DNA of 11,288 nt from Bacteroidota bacterium (GTDB taxonomy: Bacteria; Bacteroidota; Bacteroidia; Chitinophagales; LD1), in assembly GCA_028288545.1 (NCBI GenBank), contig JAQBNQ010000031.1, forward strand, positions 1 through 11,288, written 5' to 3'. Position 1 is the stretch's first letter, and each line of letters opens with the position of its first letter. The notes beneath the pieces were generated by a model, which worked only from the letters and a program-made list of their open reading frames with translations, had not been told where the DNA came from and did no database searches. A program made the position numbers and the translations under genes. Of this stretch, positions 1 to 7,082 are shown in pieces.

Positions 1-1
1 C

Positions 2-613
2 GCCGGGCTGCTTCTATGCTTCATTATAAATATTTGGCTGCCCCTCTTGATGCTCTTATACGTGCTTGTTTCTAAGGCTTATAGCTGGAAAAAAATACGT
101 CTAAAAAAATATGCTGTGCTAAGCTGGCTCGTGGTCATCATTTTTCAGGGGGCTTACACCTTTTTGATGGTTAACATGTGTTGCGAGAACAGATTTAACC
201 CGGATTGGTTCGACCCTAAAAATATTCAGTGTATGATGCTCGCTTCTCTATTAATTGGCGGCTTCTATCCGCTTACGCAAATATACCAGCATGAAGAGGA
301 CAGTGCCCGTGGTGACCATACCATCAGTTACAAACTAGGAGTGTTGGGTACTTTTATTTTTTCCGCTTCCTTATTTATAATAGGAACTGCACTTGCTTTT
401 TATTATTTCATCAATTTTTACAGCCTCCAACATTTCCTACTCTTCAATATTTGCCTGCTCCCCGTAACGGCTTATTTTCTGTACTGGTTTGCAATAACAT
501 TACGCAACAGGGCTTTTGCCGATTTTAAACATTCCATGCGTATGACCATCGTTTCCTCGCTTTGCATGATAGTTTGCTTTACCGTTATCTACTTTCTAAA
601 TCATCCGCTATAA
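2..613 (+). CDS. UbiA-family prenyltransferase, C-terminal part (5' end outside window)
   Basis: This is an integral membrane enzyme of the UbiA superfamily, which transfers an isoprenoid chain from a prenyl diphosphate to an aromatic or other acceptor. The frame is open from base 2, so the gene is cut by the window edge; the TTG at 47 is internal, not a start. About 203 codons are visible, with roughly six hydrophobic segments. The basic-loop motif VSKAYSWKKIRLKKY (from about base 68) and the acidic motif QIYQHEEDSARGDHTIS (about 278-328), followed by KLG, match the C-terminal half of the family; the acidic motif is expected to bind Mg2+-diphosphate. The first Asp-rich motif would lie upstream and is not seen. 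The substrate cannot be told. Some Bacteroidota UbiA proteins sit in small aromatic-lipid or polyketide clusters, but no such partner gene is visible here. The frame is intact to the TAA stop. Confidence 0.85.
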   Translation, partial: AGLLLCFIINIWLPLLMLLYVLVSKAYSWKKIRLKKYAVLSWLVVIIFQGAYTFLMVNMCCENRFNPDWFDPKNIQCMMLASLLIGGFYPLTQIYQHEEDSARGDHTISYKLGVLGTFIFSASLFIIGTALAFYYFINFYSLQHFLLFNICLLPVTAYFLYWFAITLRNRAFADFKHSMRMTIVSSLCMIVCFTVIYFLNHPL

Positions 614-620
614 ATATCTG

Positions 621-651
621 TTTCACAGAAATTGGCAGGCAATTAATTTTG
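621..651 (+). promoter_or_regulatory. Putative Bacteroidota-type promoter upstream of the SUKH-like/LRR gene
   Basis: TAATTTTG at 644-651 is an exact match to the Bacteroidota -7 consensus TAnnTTTG. TTTC at 621-624 lies 19 bases upstream, the usual spacing, and differs from the -33 TTTG/TTG element by one base. Transcription would start near 657, leaving a leader of about 50 bases before the ATG at 708. The region is AT-rich, so a chance match is possible. No terminator was seen between this and the preceding gene. Confidence 0.4.
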
Positions 652-707
652 GTTTTATTTGTGATTATCAAAATATCGCATTTGTATTTTCTGTTTAACA
701 CCATGCC

Positions 708-2852
708 ATGTATAAAAGCCTGTTAGAAATAATTGAAACCATTTACGAGCAACCATTTGCCGATGAGTTGAACGATTCGGAAATTGATATTGAGTTTTTA
801 AATAAGGTCGAAGAGAATATTGCAACTACCTGGTTCAGGAAGCCTTTGCCTGATGTAGATAGGCAGTTTAAAGGATTTGCACAGGATGGCACTGGATCAT
901 ACTTTGCCATTTGGTTGTATGACAATAGAGATTGGAAAGAGAGCCCCATCGTTTGCTTTGGCTCTGAAGGTGAAACAGGCGTTATCGCTTCAAACATTGG
1001 CGGGTTTATGGCCTTGATAGCGCTTGGACATGATCCCTATGCTTTACTTCATCATGAAGCCGGAAAGGTTAAGCCCCTAAAGAAAATGCTGAAGTGGGTT
1101 GAGGAAAATTTTAAGGTTGAGATTCCGAAGGATGCGTTGAAGGCAGTAAAAAACGCCATTGCCGGAGCTCCTGACTTTGAAGAATTTTTGAATGACATAA
1201 ACCATAAGGAAGAACATAGGGATGAAAAACCGGCAAAAGAAACCACAGCAAGATCGCCGCAATGTGATATATATTTTAACCAGCTCCCTGTGGCAATTGA
1301 TAAACTAAACAATGCTAAAACGCTTGACGACATATACAGCCTTAACCTTAGCGGAGATTACGATCGGTATGACGAGCCCGAATTATTAACGGCGATACTA
1401 TGGGCGTTTGAAAGAGTACCTGAAAAGAAAGACTCGTATATGGATTATGAACGTATTGCCGAAATGATACGAGGGAATTACACCAAAGAAGAATTCGGAC
1501 CACCTGCATCTGATTCGTTTAAACGCAAGCCCAACAAACTTACACTAGAACTGGTTGGGTATTTAAACAACCGCATTGAGTTATTGCAAAAAGCCATAAG
1601 CAGTGGCAACGTGGGTATCCTTAAAACAGAGGTTTCGGAAAACTTAAAGGACTATAAAAGTTATGAGAAGGAAAATAGCGGAGATGGAGTTGCGGATGAC
1701 ACAGATGCTGACGAAGATGCATTTGAGATAAAGGATTGGTTTGTTTTTATGAATGACCTGGTAGACATCCACTACCAGGATTTAAACAGGGACGCGTTTA
1801 AATACATACTCAAAAAATGCCCACAGGTGAAGGTGATTAAAGCGCAGGGAATTGACGAAGATGTGATAAAAAGTCTTCCGAAATTAAAGTCGCTGGAGAC
1901 TTTGTACCTTGAGATAACTGAGCACACATCAAGTACTTACAACCGCCTTCAATCATTGAAGCCAATCGCAAATATGATGGGAGGTGTGGCAACAAACTAT
2001 TTGCACAACAGAAATTTAGAACTGATCGGAACTTTTGTCAACTTAAAAGAGTTGAGCATTCACGTAAGTGATATACGCGATGATGGTTTTGCGTATTTAA
2101 AAAATTTAAAGAACCTTGAAAAATTGGTGATTGCGGGCAATTCGGAAATTTTGGGTTGGGGCATTCAGTATTTACCCAACAAAATGGGATTAAAGGAATT
2201 AGACTTTAGAGAGATAGCCACTAATACAAATGGTCTGCCCAAAGCAGATTTTGTAAATGAGAAAGGAAGAAATGTGCTGCTGCCGAAAGAAACCTTTGAA
2301 GCAGTGAGTGCATTTGGCAACCTGGAGTCATTGTCTTTTCAAATAAACGAAATTGATAAAACTGCGTTTGGGGCCATAGCGCAATTAAAGTTGCCTAAGC
2401 TAAAAAGCCTTAGCTGTGGTGGAACCAATATTGATGATAAGTGCCTCGCTTTTTTAGAGCACGGTAGTGACCTGGAGGATTTAAGCGGCTTTATGACTAA
2501 AGTGAAATCACTTAGCTACTTAAGTGGCCATAAAAAATTAAGCAGGCTCGGCCTGGCGAACACACAGGTTGACGATAATGCAATGAAAATCATAGCCGGC
2601 TTAGAAAATTTAAAGAATCTGAATATCTCGTCTACAAAAGTCAGCGACGAAGGCATTGCGCTTTTAACAGGGCTTAAGAAACTTACAAGCCTGCAATTGG
2701 GCAGCAAGCAAATAACAGAAAAATCTGTTGAGCATCTTTTGAAAATGAAGGGCCTTAAAGAATTGCGGCTTACGAAAAACACACAGATATCTGACAAGGG
2801 CAAGAAAGCCATTGAAAAAGCTTTGGGACTTGAGATAAGCAAGGCTTATTAA
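708..2852 (+). CDS. SUKH (SMI1/KNR4)-like domain protein with C-terminal leucine-rich repeats
   Basis: This is a predicted cytoplasmic protein of 714 residues with no signal peptide or membrane segment. Residues about 40-110 (FAQDGTGSYFAIWLYDN, then PIVCFGSEGETGVIASN and a helix FMALIALG) have the layout of a SUKH/SMI1-KNR4 domain: a DGsG turn, a strand ending in an acidic SEGE, then an 'IAsn' segment leading into a helix. This call is by pattern and is not certain. Residues about 183-300 are helical and unrecognised. An acidic linker (about 324-340, many Asp/Glu) precedes a leucine-rich-repeat solenoid from about 372 to 705, with roughly ten degenerate repeats. The clearest are LKNLNISSTKVSDEGIALL (635-653) and LKELRLTKNTQISDKG (683-698), which fit the bacterial LxxLxLxxTxIsDxGl type. 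SUKH proteins are often immunity or recognition proteins against toxins, and LRRs bind proteins, so a protein-binding role is inferred. No toxin gene is adjacent. The ATG at 708 opens the longest frame; there is no clear Shine-Dalgarno sequence. Confidence 0.8.
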   Translation: MYKSLLEIIETIYEQPFADELNDSEIDIEFLNKVEENIATTWFRKPLPDVDRQFKGFAQDGTGSYFAIWLYDNRDWKESPIVCFGSEGETGVIASNIGGFMALIALGHDPYALLHHEAGKVKPLKKMLKWVEENFKVEIPKDALKAVKNAIAGAPDFEEFLNDINHKEEHRDEKPAKETTARSPQCDIYFNQLPVAIDKLNNAKTLDDIYSLNLSGDYDRYDEPELLTAILWAFERVPEKKDSYMDYERIAEMIRGNYTKEEFGPPASDSFKRKPNKLTLELVGYLNNRIELLQKAISSGNVGILKTEVSENLKDYKSYEKENSGDGVADDTDADEDAFEIKDWFVFMNDLVDIHYQDLNRDAFKYILKKCPQVKVIKAQGIDEDVIKSLPKLKSLETLYLEITEHTSSTYNRLQSLKPIANMMGGVATNYLHNRNLELIGTFVNLKELSIHVSDIRDDGFAYLKNLKNLEKLVIAGNSEILGWGIQYLPNKMGLKELDFREIATNTNGLPKADFVNEKGRNVLLPKETFEAVSAFGNLESLSFQINEIDKTAFGAIAQLKLPKLKSLSCGGTNIDDKCLAFLEHGSDLEDLSGFMTKVKSLSYLSGHKKLSRLGLANTQVDDNAMKIIAGLENLKNLNISSTKVSDEGIALLTGLKKLTSLQLGSKQITEKSVEHLLKMKGLKELRLTKNTQISDKGKKAIEKALGLEISKAY

Positions 2853-2854
2853 TT

Positions 2855-3160
2855 TTAAGGCCCAGCATTTGCTTTAGTTGCTTTTGATTGTATCCACGCT
2901 TCGCAGAATTCATTATTTAATGCCCTTCCCTCTTCCACATCAATTGTCCTGATATATCCGGAACCGCTATTGCGTGTACAGCAAAATGTAATACTCACAC
3001 GCTTATACAATACCTGCGCACACTTATACGGTCCGGTTTTTAGGGCACCGGTAATCTCTAATTTTATTATCAGGATATACCAGAATCTGATTTTTTTCAA
3101 CATAAACCCCATGCTATGAAAAACACGTACCCCCTGACTAGATCGGTCAAAATCAATCAT
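2855..3160 (-). CDS. Doubtful small hypothetical protein
   Basis: This is an open frame of up to 101 codons on the minus strand, and I do not recognise it. It would end two bases from the stop of the SUKH-like/LRR gene, a tight convergent arrangement. Internal ATGs at 3112 and 3103 are alternative starts. From 3103 the product would be about 82 residues, beginning MLKKIRFWYILIIK, a short hydrophobic stretch after basic residues, then a stretch with four Cys. Support is weak: the codons look ordinary and TTTTG (3148-3152) lies 18 bases from TACGTGTT (3122-3129) on the minus strand, a poor promoter match. Against it: no family resemblance, a crowded 5' end facing the next gene, and the ease with which a 300-base frame arises by chance. 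If it is not a gene, 2853-3208 is a 356-base spacer in which I see no RNA gene and no strong terminator. Confidence 0.3.
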   Translation of the reverse strand: MIDFDRSSQGVRVFHSMGFMLKKIRFWYILIIKLEITGALKTGPYKCAQVLYKRVSITFCCTRNSGSGYIRTIDVEEGRALNNEFCEAWIQSKATKANAGP

Positions 3161-3208
3161 CTCGTTTTATTGCCGAACCAATTATTTAAACATTAAACTA
3201 TTTAAGCC

Positions 3209-6200
3209 ATGAAAAAATTGTATTTGAAAAACAAATTGCTGATGCTACTGCTGCTTATATGTTGTAGCAGCGTTTTTGCGCAGCGCGACAGGGATTTTTG
3301 GTTTGCCGTACCTAAAATATCACATCTTTATTCGTGGAGCGTTCATTTGGATGCACCTGTTTATTTGCGTATCACGGCCTATGACCAGTCTGCCACAGTT
3401 ACTATTTCTGCGCCCGCGCCCGGTTCGACATTTCCCACCCAGGTTGTAAATGTATCAGCCGGATCAACTGTTACGGTTGATCTATCAACCTATCTGATTA
3501 ACCTGTGCGACTCGCCGGCAGACGCCATATTAGACCGGGGACTTCATATCGTGGCAACGGAAGCCATTTCGGTGTATTACGAACTGGCATGTCCGGAAAA
3601 CGGAAATATATGGCCCTTGAAAGGAAAAAACGCTTTGGGCAAAGATTTCTTCATTCCAAGTCAAAATTATTTGGCCAATTGGAGTGGGGTCACTTCAACC
3701 AATTCATTTGACATTGTTGCTACAGAGGACAATACAACTGTGTACATTAAACCTAAACAAAACATTGTTGGTCACTCTGCGACAATGATATTTCCTGTTT
3801 TATTAATGAAGGGGCAAACATATTCAGCCAAAGATTTAAGCCAGGCAGCAAATCAACAACTGGATGGCTCAAGTGTGAACGCAGATAAGCCGATAGCGAT
3901 AACCGTGACGGATGATATGATGGATGCTGCGTCTAATTGGGGCGGCACCACAGCATATGATGCAGGCGGCGACCAGATAATACCAATTACCAAGATAGGC
4001 AGGGATTACGTGGCTGTGCGAGGAGGTTTGACCGATAGTGCGGAAAAACTTTTTGTACTGACCACTCAACCTATTACCAAAATTACAAGGGATAATTGGG
4101 TTCATGACACTACGATAGTGGGAATGGGAACTACACTTCAATATAACCTTGACACTACCCAGATCTCTACCTATATCCAGGCAGATCAGGATATATATCT
4201 TTCCCAAATGTCTGGAATGATTTCGGAACCGGGATGGAACTTATTGCCTCCTGTTAGCTGCAATGGCTCTACCTCTGTAGCATATGTAAGAACCCCCGTT
4301 ACTAGCGATGCGGGAGGTTATTTCCTGTTATCTACCAACGGAGGAGATCTCACTTTTTCCTATTCTCTTAATGGTGGCGCTCCAATATCGGGACTTCCCG
4401 GTACGGCAGTTTTTACCGCAGTGCCTGGTGCTCCTTCCGGTACCAATTGGAAAGCCGCTAGATTGAAAGTTGACACCAACATATTACACATGGGCGACGC
4501 GATTATCGTCAAAAATCCGGTCCCCTTTACGATGGGTGTAGTAACTGGGAAATTAAAACCCGGAAGCGGATTTAATGCCACTGGTTTATTTGGTTCCTTT
4601 TCCAACTTTGGCAGTTTAGACATTGCACCACGAAGCACCGGTCCTATCTGTTTAGGAGATACATTAAAGTTTTTTGCAGACAGTTTAAAGGGCGGGGTGT
4701 ACTCCTGGACCGGACCCAATGGTTTTTCATCTATGGAGCAAAATCCGTTTATATATCCATTTAAAATAGCAGATACAGGTATGTATATTCTTACCGTTAA
4801 GGACAGCAATTGTGTTAGTGTAGATTCGGTACATGTTGGGCTAAGTCCTAATTGTTGCGTGAAACCAACTGCACACATTGATTTTTCCGACACCTCCTTT
4901 TGTGTTGGGTCTAAGTTTTATCTTAACCTCTCAGGAGGGCCCTATGGCCAGTTTACTGTCGATGGCGATACATCGCCCATTGCCCCGATTGATTCATTTG
5001 CCAATATGCTGATTACTCTTACAGATACCGACGTAGGTACCCATCATTTGGTGTTTGTGGTTTACAGCGCGTATCCCGACAGCGGAACGATACCATGCAC
5101 AGATACAGCCACTGCAGATCCAACCATAAAAAGATGTAATTGTAAAGGCTATGCCCCTACAATGATGTCGCAACAAACCGGACCTATGACCTACCAGTTT
5201 TGGAGCACCGGTTTCCCTACGCCGAATTTTTTAGAATGGTATTATGATAATACACAGGTTATGCAAACAACCGGAACGGATACATTTACCTACACCTTTA
5301 CAAAAGGCGGGATCCAGGATATTTGCATGACAGCGGCTTACATAACACCTAAAGGAAACGGAACAAGCCTCTGTTGTTATGAAACGGTTTGCGACTCCGT
5401 TGCCATTGACATCTGTAACGTTATGCGGGAAACAGATTCCGTTGGCTATACGCTGGATTCAACAGATTATCATGTTGCCCATTTTACTTTCTACGGTACA
5501 GCGCCTACTTCAATTACCTGGATATTTGATAATGGCGATACGATAGTTAACAACGGTGCACCGGTTACTGAAAGACTGGACGACGGCTGGCACCTTGCCT
5601 GCGCCTATATTGTTTGGTCGCTAAAAGATTCGGCGAACTGTTGCTGTGTTGATACAATTTGCCTTAAAGCAGATATAAGCCCATGCAGCCTGGCCACCTT
5701 TAACATTGTTGAGGAGGATTCTGCAAATGGAATATATACTTTTATACCGTCATATGCCGGAGGATCTTATGGCAGCTATATTATAAATATTGACAAAACT
5801 ACGTGGAGCGTTAGCAGTGCCACTTCGGGATATACCCGGACAGGCACGATACTTTCAGATACTGTACCATCCAGTGGTTATTATACCATTTGCCTGGATG
5901 AGATATACTCGGTAAGATGGATGGGTGGAAAAGTGCCGTGCGAATTTAAAGTGTGCGAAACCATTTGGATGAATGCCGGTGAAAAGATGGGAAGCTTTAA
6001 ATCCTATCCCAACCCTACCGGTGGAAAATTCCTGGTGGAAATTACAAGCTACGACGAAGCCGCCACTGCTAAAATTGAAGTAATAGACCTGATGGGCCAT
6101 CTAGTGGCAGAAAGACCTGTTACGGATATTCATAAAGGCCTTACCAATGTTTATATGAACATTTCGAACTTACCAAGGGGATTTTATCAATTGAGAATGA

Positions 6201-6244
6201 TCATGGGTAACACTATCCAGGTTGATAAGCTGATAAAACAATAA
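3209..6244 (+). CDS. Secreted IgGFc-binding-like multidomain protein with T9SS type A sorting domain
   Basis: This is a 1011-residue exported protein, probably displayed on or released from the cell surface by the type IX secretion system. Residues 1-25 form a signal peptide (KK, a leucine-rich core, then SSVFAQ); the cysteines in the core do not form a lipobox. Residues about 26-470 resemble the IgGFc-binding N-terminal domain seen in many Bacteroidota surface proteins, with landmarks DFWFAVP (29-35), FDIVATEDNTTVYIKP (167-182), GQTYSAKDL (202-210), GDQIIPITKIGRDYVAVRG (254-272) and LLPPVSCNG (345-353). An Ig-like domain follows (about 472-545). Then come three related modules of about 90-98 residues (647-925) with conserved cysteines. 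The C-terminus (about 927-1011, with YPNPTGGKF and a final LIKQ) is a type A T9SS sorting domain. Despite the domain name, antibody binding is not implied; an adhesive or structural role is inferred. The ATG at 3209 places the signal peptide correctly. The gene ends at a strong terminator. Confidence 0.88.
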   Translation: MKKLYLKNKLLMLLLLICCSSVFAQRDRDFWFAVPKISHLYSWSVHLDAPVYLRITAYDQSATVTISAPAPGSTFPTQVVNVSAGSTVTVDLSTYLINLCDSPADAILDRGLHIVATEAISVYYELACPENGNIWPLKGKNALGKDFFIPSQNYLANWSGVTSTNSFDIVATEDNTTVYIKPKQNIVGHSATMIFPVLLMKGQTYSAKDLSQAANQQLDGSSVNADKPIAITVTDDMMDAASNWGGTTAYDAGGDQIIPITKIGRDYVAVRGGLTDSAEKLFVLTTQPITKITRDNWVHDTTIVGMGTTLQYNLDTTQISTYIQADQDIYLSQMSGMISEPGWNLLPPVSCNGSTSVAYVRTPVTSDAGGYFLLSTNGGDLTFSYSLNGGAPISGLPGTAVFTAVPGAPSGTNWKAARLKVDTNILHMGDAIIVKNPVPFTMGVVTGKLKPGSGFNATGLFGSFSNFGSLDIAPRSTGPICLGDTLKFFADSLKGGVYSWTGPNGFSSMEQNPFIYPFKIADTGMYILTVKDSNCVSVDSVHVGLSPNCCVKPTAHIDFSDTSFCVGSKFYLNLSGGPYGQFTVDGDTSPIAPIDSFANMLITLTDTDVGTHHLVFVVYSAYPDSGTIPCTDTATADPTIKRCNCKGYAPTMMSQQTGPMTYQFWSTGFPTPNFLEWYYDNTQVMQTTGTDTFTYTFTKGGIQDICMTAAYITPKGNGTSLCCYETVCDSVAIDICNVMRETDSVGYTLDSTDYHVAHFTFYGTAPTSITWIFDNGDTIVNNGAPVTERLDDGWHLACAYIVWSLKDSANCCCVDTICLKADISPCSLATFNIVEEDSANGIYTFIPSYAGGSYGSYIINIDKTTWSVSSATSGYTRTGTILSDTVPSSGYYTICLDEIYSVRWMGGKVPCEFKVCETIWMNAGEKMGSFKSYPNPTGGKFLVEITSYDEAATAKIEVIDLMGHLVAERPVTDIHKGLTNVYMNISNLPRGFYQLRMIMGNTIQVDKLIKQ
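5147..5983 (+). repeat. Three tandem Cys-patterned PKD/Ig-like modules within the T9SS protein
   Basis: The modules are residues about 647-736, 737-826 and 827-925. Each has a Trp (W677, W771, W866), then after 27-29 residues a G-x4-C (G701/C706, G793/C798, G890/C895), then after 15-17 residues a C-x4-C (C723/C728, C813/C818, C911/C916). Modules 1 and 2 also share a Cys eight residues further on (C736, C826). Spacing of equivalent positions is 90-98 residues. Sequence identity between modules is otherwise low, so they are old duplications or independently recruited domains. The fold assignment (PKD or Ig-like beta sandwich) is inferred from the strand pattern. Confidence 0.65.
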
Positions 6245-6268
6245 GTTGGATCAGTTTTAAGAAAGGAG

Positions 6269-6299
6269 TCCCGGCCATGCAAATGGCCGGGATTTTTTT
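6269..6299 (+). terminator. Intrinsic terminator of the T9SS protein gene
   Basis: A perfect 10-base-pair stem (TCCCGGCCAT at 6269-6278 with ATGGCCGGGA at 6283-6292) and a GCAA loop are followed directly by seven T residues (6293-6299). It starts 24 bases after the stop. On the minus strand the stem is followed only by a mixed pyrimidine stretch, so it would be a poorer terminator for the convergent operon. Confidence 0.92.
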
Positions 6300-6326
6300 G
6301 ATAGTACAGCAGGAAATTGTCAGCGT

Positions 6327-7082
6327 CTATTTATTCAACTGAAATACCTTTTTCAGAAATTCATCCTTTTTGCGAACGGAAACATTGATAGGCTCACCGG
6401 TTTCTAAAATGATCTGGCCGCCGCGTCCTTTCAAATATTTACTTACATGATTCAGGTTTACGATATACTCGTTATGTACCCGGAAGAAAGTATTTTCGGG
6501 AAGTGCTTTGTCGTATTCATTTAATTGGCGCGATACCAGGTAGCTGCTGCCGTCTTTAAAATGAAATTTTGTGTAATTGCCGTCAGACTTACAGTAAACG
6601 ATATTATCAATCAGCACAAATATCAAGCCCTCCATAGTAGGCAACGCTATCTTTAAAGGATCGCCGGCTTTTTTATTTAAAGCCTCTATCAAAACTGCAA
6701 TGTTCTTTTTTTCGTCACGCAATTTTATGGCTTTATCTGCCTTTACTACTGCAGTTTTCAATTCTTCCTTATCAATGGGTTTCAAAACATAATCAACAGC
6801 CGAGTATTTAAAGGCGTTAAGTGCGTACCTGTCGAAAGCAGTTACAAAGATCACTTCAAAAAAAATACGGCTGAAACTTTTGAGCAGGTCAAACCCATTG
6901 CCGAAGGGCATTTCAATGTCCAGGAAAACCAATTCGGGTTTTACAGATTCTATCAACTGTTTACCGGAACTGGCCGAATCGGCGGTTCCGCAAATATTTA
7001 CCTCGGGGCAATGCTTTTTCAACATGGCTTCAAGGGTCTTAATAACCAGGGGTTCGTCGTCAATCAATACGGCTGATATCAT
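6327..7082 (-). CDS. LytTR-family response regulator
   Basis: This is a two-component response regulator of 251 residues, the usual size for the LytR/AlgR class; it binds DNA when phosphorylated. Residues 1-120 are the receiver domain: acidic pair D8/D9, phospho-acceptor D55 in LVFLDIEMP, switch T81 in FVTAFD, and K101 in LKP. Residues about 143-248 are the LytTR DNA-binding domain, with IVYCKSDGNYTKF (161-173) and FFRVHNEYIVNL (199-210). All key receiver residues are present. Its ATG (7082-7080) overlaps the TGA of the sensor kinase gene (7081-7079), so the two are co-transcribed and probably translationally coupled. The kinase is the evident phosphodonor. Target promoters are unknown; I found no convincing pair of LytTR-type repeats in the upstream regions of this window. 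Confidence 0.95.
   Translation of the reverse strand: MISAVLIDDEPLVIKTLEAMLKKHCPEVNICGTADSASSGKQLIESVKPELVFLDIEMPFGNGFDLLKSFSRIFFEVIFVTAFDRYALNAFKYSAVDYVLKPIDKEELKTAVVKADKAIKLRDEKKNIAVLIEALNKKAGDPLKIALPTMEGLIFVLIDNIVYCKSDGNYTKFHFKDGSSYLVSRQLNEYDKALPENTFFRVHNEYIVNLNHVSKYLKGRGGQIILETGEPINVSVRKKDEFLKKVFQLNK

Noticed and set aside
1757..1779. Perfect 8-base-pair inverted repeat CCTGGTAG/CTACCAGG with a 7-base loop
   Set aside because: It is inside the coding region of the SUKH-like/LRR gene with no T run and no sign of a regulatory role; probably chance.
2949..3073. CCTGATA/TATCAGG inverted repeat in the spacer
   Set aside because: Only seven bases, over 100 bases apart, with no flanking repeat or transposon feature.
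3209..3283. Possible lipoprotein signal (LLICC) in the T9SS protein
   Set aside because: The residue before Cys is Ile, not Gly/Ala/Ser, and a normal signal peptidase I site (SVFAQ) follows; a T9SS sorting domain also argues for ordinary export.
4360..4893. 177-codon minus-strand open frame
   Set aside because: It lies wholly inside the T9SS protein gene, whose domains are clear across this stretch; the antisense product is Pro/Leu-rich without any recognisable feature.
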